Assembly (NCBI GenBank): GCA_028876695.1 | Contig: JAGWRH010000447.1 | Location: 1-5,562 of the forward strand | Source: Acidobacteriota bacterium | Lineage (GTDB): Bacteria; Acidobacteriota; Terriglobia; Acidiferrales; UBA7541 | Direction: 5' to 3' | DNA: 5,562 nucleotides | Shown: positions 5,555 to 5,562 of the stretch, one piece after another | How positions within the stretch are numbered: position 1 is the first letter of the stretch | Layout: every line of letters begins with the position of its first letter | Notes under the pieces: generated by a model | Told to the model about the DNA's origin: nothing | The model's database searches: none | The model's input: the letters and a program-made list of their open reading frames with translations, nothing else | Translations under genes and position numbers: made by a program

Positions 5555-5562
5555 CCACGCGA

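Noticed and set aside
5322..5558. 78-codon minus-strand frame over the ccmF end
   Set aside because: It overlaps the ccmF 3' end, has no recognisable motif and no clear ribosome site. The strand would be against every other gene here.

Overview
The window is 5,562 bases of GC-rich bacterial chromosome with every recognisable gene on the + strand. It reads as housekeeping DNA. I see no phage, transposon, CRISPR, tRNA or rRNA signal. No gene here fixes the taxon. GC richness, frequent GTG starts, an extended -10 promoter style (TGnTAnnnT), a CcmE of the Cys type and a small acidobacterial-looking 2Fe-2S protein make Acidobacteriota my best guess. That is an inference at modest confidence; another deep-branching Gram-negative lineage is possible.

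Layout. Bases 1-930 are the 3' end of dnaE (DNA polymerase III alpha subunit), cut by the window edge. It carries the internal beta-clamp motif, the OB fold and the C-terminal domain. Its stop codon overlaps the GTG start of accA (927-2069), the carboxyltransferase alpha subunit of acetyl-CoA carboxylase, which has an unusual basic N-terminal extension of about 65 residues. A 147-base gap with a GC palindrome and only a weak promoter candidate leads to a 126-residue 2Fe-2S ferredoxin-fold protein (2217-2597) of unknown function. A 214-base gap follows, containing a good extended -10 promoter. Then come ccmE (2812-3231) and ccmF (3258-5360), 26 bases apart and evidently one operon. The last 202 bases hold two small hairpins, a doubtful 51-codon ORF and a second extended -10 candidate facing out of the window.

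How the genes work together. dnaE-accA is a widely conserved pairing of replication and fatty-acid synthesis genes and is probably translationally coupled here. ccmE and ccmF encode the late part of cytochrome c maturation System I: CcmE carries haem across the periplasm and CcmF attaches it to the apocytochrome. The most interesting point is that this CcmE has Cys in place of the haem-binding His (C121-x3-Y125 instead of HxxxY). This is the hallmark of the variant System I known from archaea and Desulfovibrio-type bacteria, which often lacks CcmH and CcmG. CcmF nevertheless keeps all four conserved histidines and the WWD motif. No ccmH/ccmG homologue is recognisable between ccmF and the window end, which fits the variant but does not prove it.
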